Assembly: GCF_042887685.1 (NCBI RefSeq)
Contig: NZ_JBHVOS010000024.1
Location: 13,316 to 77,315, forward strand
Origin: Oerskovia sp042887685
GTDB lineage: Bacteria; Actinomycetota; Actinomycetes; Actinomycetales; Cellulomonadaceae
Direction of reading: 5' to 3'
DNA length: 64,000 bases
Shown here: positions 6,544-14,299 of the stretch, in pieces
Position numbering within the stretch: the first letter of the stretch is position 1
Layout: every line of letters starts with the position of its first letter
Notes under the pieces: model-generated
Told to the model about the DNA's origin: nothing
The model's database searches: none
The model's input: the letters and a program-made list of their open reading frames with translations, nothing else
Made by a program: the position numbers and the translations under genes

Positions 6544-6894
6544 ATGGACCTCCAGATCCGCCGCGTCTACGCGGACCCCACGCCCGACGACGGCTACCGC
6601 GTCCTGGTCGACCGGCTCTGGCCGCGGGGGTTGAGCAAGGAACGGGCCCGAGTGGACCGCTGGCTCAAGGAGGTCGCGCCGTCGACCGCGCTGCGCACCT
6701 GGTTCCACCACGACCACGCGCTGTTCGACGAGTTCGCCGCGCGCTACCGCGCCGAGCTCGACCAGAACCCCGCCGTCGACGACCTGAGGGCGATCGTCGC
6801 CGAGCACCCGGTCGTGACCCTGCTCTACGGGGCCAAGGACGAGCAGGACAACCAGGCGGTGGTGCTGCGCGACTACCTGGCGGCGACGGGCTGA
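6544..6894 (+). CDS. DUF488 family protein (YeaO-like)
   Basis: A 116-residue protein of the DUF488 family with the signature RVLVDRLWPRGLSKE near residues 20-35 and LLYGAKDEQDNQAVVL near the C-terminus. Full length for the family. The function is unknown; members often lie near stress or metal genes. The start at 6544 has a GAGAG stretch before it, and an in-frame ATG at 6535 (MRVMDL) is an alternative. It stands alone between repeat copies A and E. Confidence 0.85.
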   Translation: MDLQIRRVYADPTPDDGYRVLVDRLWPRGLSKERARVDRWLKEVAPSTALRTWFHHDHALFDEFAARYRAELDQNPAVDDLRAIVAEHPVVTLLYGAKDEQDNQAVVLRDYLAATG

Positions 6895-6931
6895 CGGGGT
6901 GGCACTAGGTCGAAAACGGGGTGGCGCGCCC

Positions 6932-6994
6932 GGTCGAGAACGGGGTCGAGGGCGCTATCGGTGTCAGAACGACCGCAACCTCGTTCTCGGCACC
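6932..6994. repeat. palindromic repeat family 2, copy E (63 nt)
   Basis: Imperfect inverted repeat: left arm GGTCGAGAACGGGGTCGAGG (6932-6951), right arm near 6973-6994 whose complement reads GTGCCGAGAACGAGGTTGCG. A degenerate extra half-arm (GTCGAAAACGGGGTGG) lies at 6909-6924. The total length of 63 nt equals copy G at 42633-42695. Related copy F is at 38470. Confidence 0.65.
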
Positions 6995-7022
6995 GGCAAC
7001 CGGCAACCGGCAACCGGCAACC
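6993..7022 (+). repeat. 7-nt tandem repeat (CCGGCAA)x4
   Basis: Four head-to-tail CCGGCAA units ending in CC, directly after repeat copy E. It lies in the otherwise gene-free stretch 6895-7177, where I see only these repeats and the leader of the DUF1206 gene. Confidence 0.8.
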
Positions 7023-7177
7023 AGCGGCTCCACCTGACCAGCTCCACGGTCCCACCGGCATCCGATCCGTTGCGAAACGTCCCGTACCTCCCGGAGGCCC
7101 GGATCGTCCCGTTCAGCGAGCGAGCGACGCCGGGTCGTGACACGATGCCACGTCCGCTCGACAGAAGGAGATGCATC

Positions 7178-7993
7178 ATGCCCACCGGTACCGACCGCAC
7201 CACGTCAGGGACTGCCCAGCGGCTCCAGCAGAGCACGGGCCTGCGGGTCCTCGCCCGCACCGGATACGCCGTGAGCGGCCTGCTGCACATCATGATCGGG
7301 ATCATCGCGGTGAGGATCGCGACCGGGTCGGGCGGAGGGGAGGCCGACCAGACCGGCGCGCTCCAGGAGATCGCCGGGACGACCGGGGGAGCGTTCGTGC
7401 TGTGGTTCGCGGTCGTCGCCTTCGTCGCGCTCGGGCTCTGGCAGATCCTCGAGGTGGTCGCGGGGACGAGCGGGGACGCCAAGGACCGGACGGCGTTCCG
7501 CGCGAAGTCCGCAGGCAACTCCGTGGTCTACCTGGCGCTGGGGGCACTGACCTTCCAGGTCGTGAGCGGGTCGGGCGGCGGGGGGCAGCAGGACACGCTC
7601 ACGGCGTCGCTCCTCTCGAACGGCGCTGGCAGGGTGCTCGTCGGGGCCGTCGGGATCGGCATCGTCGTGACCGGTGCCTACCACGTGGTCAAGGGCTGGA
7701 AGAAGCGCTTCCTCCAGGACCTCGAGGGCAACGCGGGTGGCCAGGTCGGTCACGCCGTCGTCGTCCTCGGGCGGGTCGGGTACATCGCCAAGGGGGTCGC
7801 GCTCGGTGTGCTCGGAGCGCTCGTGGTGGCCGCCGCGGTGACGGCCGACCCGGCGAAGGCGAGCGGGCTCGACGCGGCCCTGCGGACCATCGGCGAGCAG
7901 CCCTTCGGCGCAGTCCTCCTGGCGGCCACGGGCATCGGTTTCGCCGCGTACGGCGTGTACTCGTTCGCCCGAGCCCGGTACGCACGGATGTGA
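7178..7993 (+). CDS. DUF1206 family integral membrane protein
   Basis: A 271-residue protein built from three tandem repeats of about 75-80 residues, each with two membrane helices: LARTGYAVSGLLHIMIGIIA (about 24-43), SAGNSVVYLALGALTFQ and LGRVGYIAKGVALGVLGALV. The recurring R-x-G-Y/N-x-x-x-G opening of each repeat is typical of DUF1206. It should lie in the cytoplasmic membrane with six helices. Its role is unknown. The ATG at 7178 has AAGGAG 7 bases upstream; an ATG at 7171 is out-competed by that spacing. The upstream open frame through the repeats is not coding. Confidence 0.88.
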   Translation: MPTGTDRTTSGTAQRLQQSTGLRVLARTGYAVSGLLHIMIGIIAVRIATGSGGGEADQTGALQEIAGTTGGAFVLWFAVVAFVALGLWQILEVVAGTSGDAKDRTAFRAKSAGNSVVYLALGALTFQVVSGSGGGGQQDTLTASLLSNGAGRVLVGAVGIGIVVTGAYHVVKGWKKRFLQDLEGNAGGQVGHAVVVLGRVGYIAKGVALGVLGALVVAAAVTADPAKASGLDAALRTIGEQPFGAVLLAATGIGFAAYGVYSFARARYARM

Positions 7994-8002
7994 GACTGCC
8001 GT

Positions 8003-8026
8003 GGGCGCCATGGAAGAATGGCGCCC
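8003..8026. promoter_or_regulatory. perfect palindrome abutting the deformylase start
   Basis: GGGCGCCAT (8003-8011), a 6-nt loop, and ATGGCGCCC (8018-8026) form a perfect 9-bp inverted repeat ending at the base before the ATG at 8027. AAGAAT at 8014-8019 could be the -10 box of a leaderless promoter, placing the palindrome over the RNA polymerase site. It could be an operator or a DNA/RNA hairpin. Confidence 0.5.
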
Positions 8027-8512
8027 ATGGCGATGAGAGAGATCCGTGTGATCCCGGACCCCGTGCTCCGCACCCCGTGCGACGAGATCACCACCATCGA
8101 CGACCGGGTGCGCTCGCTCGTCGCGGACCTGGTCGAGACGGTCGACTACGAGGGCCGGGCCGGCCTGGCCGCCAACCAGATCGGCGTCAACCTGCGCGCC
8201 TTCGCGTGGAACATCGAGGACGAGATCGGTTACGTCCTCAACCCGAAGATCGTCGAGCTCTCGGAGGAGATCCAGGACGGTGACGAGGGCTGCCTGTCGG
8301 TGCCCGGCCTCTGGTACCCCACGCGACGTGCCTGGTACGCCCGGGTCGTGGGCATGGACCTCGACGGCAACGAGATCACCGTCGAGGGGACCGAGCTCAT
8401 GGCTCGATGCCTCCAGCACGAGACGGATCACCTGGACGGCATGCTCTACCTCGACCGCCTGGACCGCGCCGTCCGCAAGAAGGCCATGCGGGAGATGCGC
8501 GCCCAGCTCTGA
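8027..8512 (+). CDS. def: peptide deformylase
   Basis: A 161-residue metalloenzyme that removes the formyl group from the N-terminal formyl-methionine of new proteins in the cytosol. All three motifs are present: GLAANQIG (47-54), EGCLS with metal ligand C89, and QHETDHL with H131, E132 and H135. Length is normal. ATGs at 8018, 8027 and 8033 are in frame; 8027 is chosen because a -10-like AAGAAT lies 7 bases upstream and the palindrome at 8003-8026 ends just before it. A methionine aminopeptidase gene, the next enzyme of the pathway, lies separately at 47.5-48.4 kb. Confidence 0.93.
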   Translation: MAMREIRVIPDPVLRTPCDEITTIDDRVRSLVADLVETVDYEGRAGLAANQIGVNLRAFAWNIEDEIGYVLNPKIVELSEEIQDGDEGCLSVPGLWYPTRRAWYARVVGMDLDGNEITVEGTELMARCLQHETDHLDGMLYLDRLDRAVRKKAMREMRAQL

Positions 8513-8522
8513 GGTGCACGTC

Positions 8523-8591
8523 GGTTCCCCCTCGTCCCGGCCGCGCCCGTCCCCGCTCGGGGTCGCGGCGCCGCCGCGACGAGGGGGAACC
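8523..8591. repeat. inverted repeat downstream of def
   Basis: GGTTCCCCCTCGTC (8523-8536) pairs perfectly with GACGAGGGGGAACC (8578-8591) around a 41-nt GC-rich centre that can fold itself. It may end def transcription. The rest of the gene-free stretch to 8823 holds only the upstream region of the DUF3145 gene; an AT-rich patch (8730-8745) may be its promoter. Confidence 0.55.
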
Positions 8592-8823
8592 TGCGTCCTC
8601 CTGAGCGGGCACGGCTGTCGCACGCTCCGCCCGCATAGGGGGAGAAGCATGTCGGGGAGCCCTACCGCCGCGGGGTGAGAACTGCCATGGGGAGTCCTCC
8701 CCTCGCGATTCGGTCGACTCTCAGGCAAGATATGGCTCGTATACCGCTGGTTGATCAGGCATGATGATCCACCCCTGGTGAGGACGTTGGGGAAGACGAA
8801 ACCTCGACCTAGGGAGGAACGAC

Positions 8824-9324
8824 ATGACTGGTGCCATCACACGCGGTGTTCTTTTCGTGCACTCGGCGCCCCGGGCGCTGAGCCCGCACCTGGAGTGGGC
8901 TGCCGGGAACGTCCTGGGCGTGCGTGTCACGCTGGACTGGACCGAGCAGCCTGCTGCCCGCGACCTCTACCGGGCGGAGCTCGCCTGGCAGGGAGCGCAG
9001 GGGACCGGTGCCCGCCTCGCCTCGGCGCTGCGCGGCTGGTCCCACCTGCGCTACGAGGTCACCGAGGACGCGAGCCACGGCTCCGACGGCGCCCGCTGGT
9101 CCCACACCCCTGACCTCGGGATCTTTCACGCGGTGACCGACGTGCACGGCAACGTCATGATCCCCGAGGACCGGGTCCGCGCCGCCCTCGAGGTCGCGCA
9201 CGACAACCGCGCCATGCGTGACGCCCTGCACCTGGCCCTCGGCAAGGCGTGGGACGACGAGCTCGAGCCCTTCCGCCACGCGGGCGAGGACTCGAACGTG
9301 CGCTGGCTCCACCGCGTGGGCTGA
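8824..9324 (+). CDS. DUF3145 family protein
   Basis: A 166-residue protein of the actinobacterial DUF3145 family, full length, starting MTGAITRGVLFVHSAPRALS and containing HLEWAAG and RWSHTPDLGIFHAVTDVHG. It has no membrane segment or signal peptide and is probably cytosolic. No function is known, but the family is widely conserved in Actinobacteria. GGGAGGA precedes the ATG. The gene converges on the HTTM gene, with a shared hairpin terminator at 9369-9402. Confidence 0.88.
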   Translation: MTGAITRGVLFVHSAPRALSPHLEWAAGNVLGVRVTLDWTEQPAARDLYRAELAWQGAQGTGARLASALRGWSHLRYEVTEDASHGSDGARWSHTPDLGIFHAVTDVHGNVMIPEDRVRAALEVAHDNRAMRDALHLALGKAWDDELEPFRHAGEDSNVRWLHRVG

Positions 9325-9368
9325 ACCTGATCACACCCCCCGCGGGGGACCTGGCGACCTCGTCGCCC

Positions 9369-9402
9369 GATGCCTGCCGGCTACTAGGAACCGGCAGGCA
9401 TC
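9369..9402. terminator. bidirectional hairpin terminator
   Basis: GATGCCTGCCGG / CCGGCAGGCATC, a perfect 12-bp stem with a 10-nt loop between convergent genes. The stop codon of the minus-strand HTTM gene (9384) lies inside the loop. Confidence 0.75.
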
Positions 9403-10571
9403 GCCGTTCGTGGGGGAGAGGTCGGCGGGTGGGCGGTCGACACGTCCTGCGCCTCGGGCGTCCCGGCCGAGCCGGGGCCCGTGGTGGCGCCGACCGGCTG
9501 GAGGACGTCGTCACCACCGGGCGGGGCCGAGACCGGCGGTGTGGCGGGTCGCCGCCGCAGCCGGTCCCACCCACGCCGCAGCACGGGGGCCAGACGGCGC
9601 TCGACGGCCTGGTAGGTCACGTCCCGGATGAAGATGGCGTCGATGGCGATCATGGTCATCGAGAAGTACATGAGGCCCATGAGGACGCCGATCCCGAGGT
9701 GCATGCCCGTGATCGCGACGAGCGCGAGGATGCGGGTCGAGCGACGGAGCAGCAGGAACGGGAAGAACAGCTGCACGAACACCGCGCTGTAGCTGAGGAT
9801 CGCGACGAGTACCCCCGAGCGCCCCATGACCTCGGTCACGGCCGGCCAGGTCGAGAACTCGTCGAGCTGGAACACGTAGTAGATCGCGGTGCCGTGCTGC
9901 CACATCCCGCCCTGGATCTTGTACATGGCCGAGGCCACGTAGACCACGAAGATCTGGAACGCGATGAGCACCACGGCCCCGTTGTGCAGCAGGGTGGCGA
10001 GCCACGCCCAGGACGCGGACCGCGAGGGCTTGCCGGCCGCCTCGGCCGCGCGCCGCCGTCGGGCGTCGAGGGACCACCGGCCCGACGTGTCCACGAAGAC
10101 CATGTACAGCAGCACCATGCGCATGAGCTGGATGCCGCCGTCACCGATGTACGCGTTGGTCCGGAACAGCGCGATGTACAGCACCAGCAGCACCGGGATG
10201 ACGATGCGAGAGCGCCAGCCCAGCACCAGCAGGACCGAGAGGGCGATGAGTGCGAGGTACTGCAGGTCGAAGGCCCAGGGCGGGGCCGACCCGTTGAAGA
10301 ACGTGTCGAGCCAGGACGGGAACTCGTCGACCTCGACGCGCCCCTGCGCGAACGTCCGCCCCGCACCCCAGGCCAGGCTGCGGTCGCCCCAGTTGGCCGC
10401 GAGCTGCACCGCGATGATCAGGCCGAAGCCGATGCGCAGCACCGCGACCCCGTAGGAGGCCTTGCGGGAGTCGAGCATCCAGGACTCGCCCGCCGCCCAG
10501 GTGCTGCGCAGCCAGCCGGTCGCGCTCGCCCACAGGCCGGTCGTGCCCGTGGCGCCGGTGTCGCTGCTCAT
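9384..10571 (-). CDS. HTTM-domain membrane protein (VKGC-like)
   Basis: A 395-residue multi-pass membrane protein with the HTTM layout: a long N-terminal region, then VLRIGFGLIIAVQL (about 45-60), DLQYLALIALSVLLVLGW, LMRMVLLYMVFVDTSGRWSL, VVLIAFQIFVVYVASAMYKI, and a final pair near MHLGIGVLMGLMYFSMTMIA. HTTM proteins are related to the membrane part of vitamin K-dependent gamma-carboxylases; the bacterial versions have no proven reaction. The Pro/Ala-rich C-terminus is disordered. Its ATG overlaps the TGA of the DUF5819 gene (ATGA), so the two are translationally coupled and probably act together. Confidence 0.85.
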   Translation of the reverse strand: MSSDTGATGTTGLWASATGWLRSTWAAGESWMLDSRKASYGVAVLRIGFGLIIAVQLAANWGDRSLAWGAGRTFAQGRVEVDEFPSWLDTFFNGSAPPWAFDLQYLALIALSVLLVLGWRSRIVIPVLLVLYIALFRTNAYIGDGGIQLMRMVLLYMVFVDTSGRWSLDARRRRAAEAAGKPSRSASWAWLATLLHNGAVVLIAFQIFVVYVASAMYKIQGGMWQHGTAIYYVFQLDEFSTWPAVTEVMGRSGVLVAILSYSAVFVQLFFPFLLLRRSTRILALVAITGMHLGIGVLMGLMYFSMTMIAIDAIFIRDVTYQAVERRLAPVLRRGWDRLRRRPATPPVSAPPGGDDVLQPVGATTGPGSAGTPEAQDVSTAHPPTSPPRTAMPAGS

Positions 10572-11326
10572 GAGACCCACTCTCCGAAGACGCCGCTGAA
10601 GCCCGCCCGGGCCTCGGGGGTGACCGGCGACGGGTCGCGCCAGCCCAGCCGGGTGAACTGCTCCTCCGGGCGCTGGACGCCCGGAGTGAGGCGCTGCTCG
10701 AACGGCACGACGCCCTGCGTCGACGTGCTCATCTGGATCGCGACGAGCTCTGCGTCCGGCCACAGGTCCATGGCGGCGAGGGTGCCGAACTCGTAGAGCG
10801 AGCCCTCGGACAGCAGGTACGAGTCCATGCCGCTCACGCTCATGCCCGTGCCGAGGAGCGCCCGCGTGAGGTCCTGGCGCCCGTCCGTCCCGTCGGCCGA
10901 GACGTGGTCCGAGTGCACCACGGCCTGCTGCTGGCCCTCGAGGGCGCTGTACGACGTCGTGTAGAAGCGGTTCATGCTGACCGGGATGCGCCAGGTGCGC
11001 GTCGGCAGGATCTGGTGCCGGACCTGCTCGTTGAACACGTCCCCCAGGTTGGCCCACTCGGAGACGGTCTCGACACCGGCCGCGTCCTGGGTGGTCGCAC
11101 GAACCCACACGCGCAGGTCGACCGACTGCGGGTCCGGCGCGAAGATCTGCCAGTTCTGCGCGAACAGCGGGTACATGTGCTTGGACGTGACCGGGGAGGC
11201 CTTGTCGTTGACGGCCGACGTGGGTGCGGCCCAGAGGAAGGTCGAGAACATGTGGAACGCGACCAGCGCGGCCACGACGACCAGGGCCGTGCGTTGCACG
11301 ACCGTGCGAGAACCCGCGGAGCTCAC
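10568..11326 (-). CDS. DUF5819 family membrane-anchored protein
   Basis: A 252-residue protein with one N-terminal helix (about 13-33, LVVVAALVAFHMFSTFLW) and a large outside domain containing LFAQNWQIFAPDPQS, a DUF5819 hallmark that also resembles segments found beside HTTM proteins. I choose GTG at 11326 because GGAGG lies 6 bases before it; in-frame ATGs at 11341 and further upstream lack such a site. It forms a two-gene operon with the HTTM gene. The probable role is a partner subunit at the outer membrane face; the substrate is unknown. Confidence 0.8.
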   Translation of the reverse strand: MSSAGSRTVVQRTALVVVAALVAFHMFSTFLWAAPTSAVNDKASPVTSKHMYPLFAQNWQIFAPDPQSVDLRVWVRATTQDAAGVETVSEWANLGDVFNEQVRHQILPTRTWRIPVSMNRFYTTSYSALEGQQQAVVHSDHVSADGTDGRQDLTRALLGTGMSVSGMDSYLLSEGSLYEFGTLAAMDLWPDAELVAIQMSTSTQGVVPFEQRLTPGVQRPEEQFTRLGWRDPSPVTPEARAGFSGVFGEWVS

Positions 11327-11465
11327 CGTGTACCTCCACATCGAGGACGGCCCGGACGACCGCGTCCCGGGAATGATAACCGGTGCTAACGATCCCACGG
11401 AACCGCTGCCCGGCCTCGCGACCGACCGGGGAGGGCCGCCCCGGTCGGGGTCGGTCGCGGGCACG

Positions 11466-11516
11466 ACGACGCCCGGCGGCGGGGCGGACCAGGTCCGTCC
11501 CGCCGCCGGGCGTCGT
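11466..11516 (-). terminator. terminator of the fab operon
   Basis: A stem of about 24 bp (outer ACGACGCCCGGCGGCGGGG with its complement) and a very short loop, 34 bases beyond the fabF stop codon. One of the strongest hairpins in the window. Confidence 0.8.
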
Positions 11517-11549
11517 CGGGTCTCCGGGCGCTCGCGCCCCAGGAGAGGG

Positions 11550-12794
11550 TCAGGCGTTCGTCACCACGAGGGCCACGTTGTGCCCGCCGAACCCGAACGA
11601 GTTGTTGATCGCGGCGATGTCGCCCGCGGGGAGCTCGGCCGGGACGTCGCGCACCAGGGGGACCTGGAGCTCGGGGTCCGGCTGTGCGACGTTGATCGTC
11701 GGGGGAGCCAGGCGCTCGTGCACGGCCTTGACGGTGAAGATCGTCTCGAGGGCGCCCGCACCACCCAGCAGGTGACCCGTCATGGACTTGGTCGCCGACA
11801 GCAGGACGTGGTCCGCGTCGTCGCCCAGCACGGTCCGGATCGAGCGCGTCTCGGTGAGGTCGCCGACCTTGGTCGAGGTCGCGTGCGCGTTGACGTGCAC
11901 GACGTCGCGCGCCTCGACCTTCGCCTCGGCGAGCGCGCGGGTCATCGCCGCGACCTGGCCGCGACCCTCGGGGTCCGGGGAGGTGATGTGGTACGCGTCG
12001 GCCGACAGGCCCACACCGCCGATGCGGGCGTAGACGCGCGCGCCGCGGGCCGCTGCGTGCTCGGCGCTCTCCAGCACGACGACGCCCGCGCCCTCGCCGA
12101 TGACGAAGCCGTCACGGTCGACGTCGTAGGGGCGCGAGGCGCCCTGCGGGTCGTCGTTGCGCAGCGAGAGCGTGCGCGAGGCCGCGAACGCGGCGATCGG
12201 CATGGGGTGGATGGTGGCCTCGGTGCCGCCGGCCACGACGACGTCGGCACGACCCGCGCGGATCATGTCGATGCCGTAGCCGATGGCCTCGGCACCCGAC
12301 GCGCAGGCCGAGACGAGCGCGTGCGCACCGGCGCGGGCGCCGAACTCGAGCGAGACGTACGCGGCGGGGGAGTTGGGCATGAGCATGGGGACCGTCATGG
12401 GCAGCATGCGCCGGGCGCCGCGCTCCTTGAGGGTGTCCCAGCCGTCGAGCGTGGTCCAGATGCCGCCGATGCCCGACGACACGACCGCGCCCAGGCGGTC
12501 ACCGTCGACCTCGGGGCTGCCCGCGTCGGCCCAGGCCTCGCGCGCCGCGATCATCGCGTACTGCGTCGAGGGGTCCATGCGCTTGATCTCGGGGCGCGGG
12601 AGGACGTCCTCCGGCTTGACCTTGATCTGGGCGGCGAACGTCACCGGGATCTCGTAGCGCTCGGCCCAGTCGTTCTCGAGCGGGCGGGCGCCGGACTGCC
12701 CAGCGAGGGCGGCGGCCCACGTGGAGGCCACGTCCCCACCGAGCGGCGTGGTGGCGCCGAGGCCGGTGACGACGACTTCGCGGAGGGAGGTCAT
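11550..12794 (-). CDS. fabF: beta-ketoacyl-ACP synthase II
   Basis: A 414-residue condensing enzyme that elongates acyl-ACP with malonyl-ACP in type II fatty acid synthesis. The thiolase-fold triad is visible: C164 in SACASG, a histidine in NAHATST (about 300) and one in GHLLGGAG (about 340); the FabF signature NNSFGFGGHN is near the end. Length is normal. GGAG precedes the ATG at 12794. It is the last gene of fabD-fabH-acpP-fabF, about 110 bases after acpP, and corresponds to the KasA position in mycobacteria. A single KAS II gene is present here. Confidence 0.95.
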   Translation of the reverse strand: MTSLREVVVTGLGATTPLGGDVASTWAAALAGQSGARPLENDWAERYEIPVTFAAQIKVKPEDVLPRPEIKRMDPSTQYAMIAAREAWADAGSPEVDGDRLGAVVSSGIGGIWTTLDGWDTLKERGARRMLPMTVPMLMPNSPAAYVSLEFGARAGAHALVSACASGAEAIGYGIDMIRAGRADVVVAGGTEATIHPMPIAAFAASRTLSLRNDDPQGASRPYDVDRDGFVIGEGAGVVVLESAEHAAARGARVYARIGGVGLSADAYHITSPDPEGRGQVAAMTRALAEAKVEARDVVHVNAHATSTKVGDLTETRSIRTVLGDDADHVLLSATKSMTGHLLGGAGALETIFTVKAVHERLAPPTINVAQPDPELQVPLVRDVPAELPAGDIAAINNSFGFGGHNVALVVTNA

Positions 12795-12904
12795 GGCAGC
12801 TCCAGGTGTCTGAGGGGAGGAGAAGGGGAGGCGGGCAGGCCGGCGGTTCGTCGACCGCCGGCCCGCACCGGCCAGGTCACAGGGACCTGGCGCAGATCAG
12901 AGGA

Positions 12905-13153
12905 TCAGGCCTGCGCGCCCGTGATGAACGACACGGCGTCGCCGACGGTCGCGAGGTTCTTGACCTCTTCGTCGGGGATGCGGACGCCGAACTTGTCCTC
13001 GGCGTGCGTGACGATCGTCATCATCGACAGCGAGTCGATGTCGAGGTCGTCCGTGAAGGACTTCTCGGCGAGGACGGCGTCCGTGGGGAGGCCGGTCTCT
13101 TCGCTGACGATCTCCGCGAGACCAGCGAGGACTTCCTGCTCGGTGTAAGCCAT
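12905..13153 (-). CDS. acpP: acyl carrier protein
   Basis: An 82-residue acidic helical protein with the 4'-phosphopantetheine attachment serine S41 in DIDSLSMM, which departs slightly from the common DSLD/DSLE. It carries the growing acyl chain for the FabD, FabH and FabF enzymes encoded beside it. AAGGAG lies 8 bases before the ATG at 13153. It sits between fabH and fabF as in Streptomyces fatty acid clusters. Confidence 0.95.
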   Translation of the reverse strand: MAYTEQEVLAGLAEIVSEETGLPTDAVLAEKSFTDDLDIDSLSMMTIVTHAEDKFGVRIPDEEVKNLATVGDAVSFITGAQA

Positions 13154-13291
13154 GGGGTTTCTCCTTGTGAGGGGTGCCGGGGCCGTCCGGCACCGGGAAC
13201 TTGCTGTGGAACGGTGGAAAGGTCGTACGTCGCCCGCCCCTGGTCGGACCGCGGGGTGCGCGGACCGGGGGACGGACAGGATGATTCTCCC

Positions 13292-14299
13292 CTACGGGAG
13301 GACGATCACCTGCGCCGCGTAGACGAGCCCGGCGCCGAACCCGATCTGCAGCGCGAGGTCTCCCGACCTCGCGAGCCCCTCGGCGAGCAGACGCTCGGTC
13401 GCGAGCGGGATCGAGGCGGCCGAGGTGTTGCCGGTCTCGGCGATGTCGCGGGCGACCGCGACCGACCCGGGCAGGCCGAGCTGCTTGATCATCTGGTCGA
13501 TGATCCGCATGTTGGCCTGGTGCGGGATGAACGCCTGGACGTCCTGCGCGGTCACGCCGGCGGCGGCGAGCGCCTTCTCGGCGATCGGGGCCATCTGGAA
13601 CGCCGCCCACTTGAAGACGGTCTGCCCGTCCTGGCGCAGGGTGGGCCAGCCCAGCTCGGGGTTCTCGCGCAGGTCCGACCACGCGTGGGTCTGGCGGATC
13701 GCGGGAGCCTTGCCGCCGTCCGAGCCCCAGATCGTCGGGCCGATGCCGGGGGTGTCCGACGGGCCGACGACCGCGGCTCCCGCGCCGTCGCCCAGCAGGA
13801 ACGAGATGGTGCGGTCCGTCGGGTCGACGAAGTCGCTCATCTTCTCGGCGCCCACCACGAGGACGTGCTGCGCGGCGCCCGATCGCACCAGGGCGTCGGC
13901 CTGCGCGATCCCGTAGGCGTAGCCCGCGCACGCGGCCGAGACGTCGAACGCGGCCGCGGGGGTCGCGCCGATCCGGTCCGCGAGCACCGCAGCGGCGGCG
14001 GGCGTCTGGTGGAAGTAGGTCGTGGTCGCGAACAGGACCGCGTCGATGTCGGCACCCGTCAGCCCCGCGGACGCGATCGCCTTGAGCGCCGCGGCCTCCG
14101 CCAGGTCGACCACGTCGACCCCGGCGCCCGCACGACGGCGCGTGACGATGCCGGTCCGCTGGCGGATCCACTCGTCGGACGAGTCGATCGGCCCGGCGAG
14201 GTCGTCGTTCGTCACGACGTTCTCGCCGCGGACCCCGCCGATGCCGAGGACGCGCGAGTACTCGGCCCCCGCGGCCTGCCGGATGGTCAGCGCGCTCAC
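13292..14299 (-). CDS. fabH: beta-ketoacyl-ACP synthase III
   Basis: A 335-residue enzyme that starts fatty acid synthesis by condensing an acyl-CoA primer with malonyl-ACP; in actinobacteria branched primers are usual. The catalytic residues are visible: C124 in SAACAGY, His in IPHQAN (about 255) and Asn in ETGNTSA (about 285). The start is GTG at 14299, whose GTGA overlaps the fabD stop by 4 bases, so the two are coupled. There is a gap of about 140 bases to acpP. Confidence 0.95.
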   Translation of the reverse strand: MSALTIRQAAGAEYSRVLGIGGVRGENVVTNDDLAGPIDSSDEWIRQRTGIVTRRRAGAGVDVVDLAEAAALKAIASAGLTGADIDAVLFATTTYFHQTPAAAAVLADRIGATPAAAFDVSAACAGYAYGIAQADALVRSGAAQHVLVVGAEKMSDFVDPTDRTISFLLGDGAGAAVVGPSDTPGIGPTIWGSDGGKAPAIRQTHAWSDLRENPELGWPTLRQDGQTVFKWAAFQMAPIAEKALAAAGVTAQDVQAFIPHQANMRIIDQMIKQLGLPGSVAVARDIAETGNTSAASIPLATERLLAEGLARSGDLALQIGFGAGLVYAAQVIVLP

